Source of the DNA: Paenibacillus foliorum
Lineage (GTDB): Bacteria; Bacillota; Bacilli; Paenibacillales; NBRC-103111
Direction: 5' to 3'
Length of the DNA stretch: 64,000 nt
NCBI RefSeq assembly: GCF_013141765.1
Contig: NZ_WHOD01000065.1
Span: 1-64,000 of the forward strand
The translations under genes were made by a program, and so were the position numbers. The number at the start of each line of letters is the position of its first letter. The stretch's first letter is position 1. The notes under the pieces are model-generated. The model made no database searches. It had not been told where the DNA came from and worked only from the letters and a program-made list of their open reading frames with translations. This document shows positions 63,206 through 64,000 of the stretch, one piece after another.

Positions 63206-63382
63206 ATGGCGACCAGCAGACAGCATCAAGAAGCTCATGGAATTGGGCAGACGGAAGAGCAGTTGAACAATCAAGCCCAAGCAGCTGTAACTATCCAGGG
63301 AGAAAGTGAATTGGATCAGGAAGTGATAGCGGCTGCAAACCGCGAAGATTCAGAGCTCGATGAAGTTACGGATGCGGATTAA
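63206..63382 (+). CDS. Small acidic protein, 58 residues
   Basis: A short frame with a strong ribosome site (AGGAGG, 8 nt before the ATG) encoding a hydrophilic, Glu/Asp/Gln-rich peptide beginning MATSRQHQEAHGIGQ and ending ELDEVTDAD. No Cys, signal or membrane segment. I do not recognise it; it resembles small cytoplasmic or spore-type acidic proteins only in composition. It is followed by a terminator hairpin 24 bp later, supporting a real transcript end. Confidence 0.65.
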   Translation: MATSRQHQEAHGIGQTEEQLNNQAQAAVTIQGESELDQEVIAAANREDSELDEVTDAD

Positions 63383-63405
63383 ACAGGTTTATGGAGCTTG
63401 ATTCT

Positions 63406-63427
63406 AAGCAGCGGAGTACCGCTGCTT
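63406..63427. terminator. Hairpin terminator between convergent genes
   Basis: AAGCAGCGG pairs with CCGCTGCTT around AGTA, followed by ATTTGTATT on the plus strand. It separates the 58-residue gene from the converging permease gene. Confidence 0.65.
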
Positions 63428-63481
63428 ATTTGTATTCACCGTCCAAATCTTTACGGTAATTCAGTGTCCACAATCTCAGCA

Positions 63482-64000
63482 CTAGCCCTTTACAGAGCCG
63501 ATCATAACTCCCTTGGCAAAATGCTTTTGCAAAAATGGATAGACGACAAGAATTGGCAATATGGAAAGGATAATCGAAGCCGAACGAACCGTTTCTGACG
63601 GTGGAGACGCATCACCTATGGAAGCTTCCATCCCAACGGTTTTGGCGCTGTTATCGAGAACTAAAGATTTAACTAAAACCTGAAGCGTCCACTTTTTGGC
63701 ATCGGTTAAATACAGCAGCGCATTGAAATAAGTATTCCAATGAGATACGGCGAAAAACAGCACGAAGGCTGCCAGAGCGGGTTTGGATAAAGGCAGAATG
63801 ATTCGGAAAAAGACGCCGAGTTCGGTACAGCCGTCCATCTTGGCCGATTCAATTACCTCTGTCGGTAAGGAATCCATAAAGCTTTTTACAACGATTAAGC
63901 TCCACGCATTAGTAAGCGCTGGGATGATCAATGCCCAATAGGAGTTCATTAAGCTTAATTCCTTAACAAGCAGGAAGCTTGGAATAATCCCAGCGCTGAA
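63482..64000 (-). CDS. Carbohydrate ABC transporter permease, LplC/YtcP type (partial)
   Basis: The frame runs off the window edge at 64000, so the N-terminus is missing; about 172 residues are present. The visible EAA loop ESAKMDGCTELGVFF and C-terminus FAKGVMIGSVKG place it in the YtcP branch. It is probably part of a third importer operon upstream. Confidence 0.9.
   Translation of the reverse strand, partial: FSAGIIPSFLLVKELSLMNSYWALIIPALTNAWSLIVVKSFMDSLPTEVIESAKMDGCTELGVFFRIILPLSKPALAAFVLFFAVSHWNTYFNALLYLTDAKKWTLQVLVKSLVLDNSAKTVGMEASIGDASPPSETVRSASIILSILPILVVYPFLQKHFAKGVMIGSVKG

Noticed and set aside
63124..63309. 61-codon plus-strand frame
   Set aside because: Overlaps the better supported 58-residue gene at 63206 in another frame and lacks a ribosome site.

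Overview
The window looks like a chromosome segment of a Paenibacillus-type soil Firmicute (inference from gene content and style). AGGAGG-type ribosome binding sites are strong and TTG/GTG starts are common. Carbohydrate ABC importers of the LplA/LplB/LplC (YtcQ/LplB/YtcP) kind are each paired with a large membrane-anchored AraC-type sensor-regulator. Cytoplasmic fucosidases and many Gfo/Idh/MocA oxidoreductases add to the sugar-scavenging character. There are no rRNA or tRNA genes, no CRISPR array, no phage and no transposase.

Layout. (1) 151-8799: an importer operon (two permeases, a lipoprotein), an alpha-L-fucosidase and an oxidoreductase, with an AraC sensor-regulator upstream. (2) 8955-13490: a LarA-like protein and an AraC regulator, divergent from a large FAD-dependent oxidoreductase. 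(3) 13565-14392: a BrkB/YihY membrane protein. (4) 14640-24694: a second importer operon and its AraC sensor, then another AraC sensor translationally coupled to a lone binding lipoprotein. (5) 24875-27315: a regulator of unrecognised family, a class I glutamine amidotransferase, and a ykkC (guanidine-I type) riboswitch with its own terminator but no gene behind it. (6) 27493-35825: a DeoR-controlled catabolic cluster with DMT transporter, phosphodiesterase-like protein, SIS isomerase/deaminase, class II aldolase, PfkB kinase, alpha-L-fucosidase and an oligogalacturonate-lyase-like protein. (7) 36062-41771: a secreted beta-helix protein, an AraC regulator, and a divergent oxidoreductase/TIM-barrel isomerase pair. 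(8) 41772-43145: a gene-free island of dispersed repeats, microsatellites and G-rich sequence. (9) 43146-51168: a SwrC-like RND efflux operon with a secreted repeat protein, divergent from a TetR regulator; twin operator palindromes lie between them. (10) 51569-60062: a glycerol-3-phosphate/glycerophosphodiester block with a Ugp-type importer, two phosphodiesterases, a lipoprotein, MgtC/SapB, GlpP and a NagD-like phosphatase. (11) 60514-64000: a LysR gene broken by one stop codon, a polysaccharide flippase, a 58-residue acidic protein and the start of another importer.

How the parts fit. Clusters 1, 4 and 6 each join import, glycosidase action and intracellular breakdown of plant or microbial polysaccharide fragments. 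Cluster 6 contains the isomerase-kinase-aldolase triad used for galactosamine/tagatose-type sugars, and its control regions carry TTCAATC half-sites spaced exactly 21 bp apart, a likely DeoR operator. In the glycerophosphate block the importer operon has a sigma-A-like promoter and a leader of about 200 nt containing a long terminator hairpin; with glpP nearby this suggests antitermination control. The main points for follow-up are the orphan riboswitch, the composite intergenic repeat near 42.6 kb and 60.3 kb, the microsatellite island, and the glp leader attenuators.
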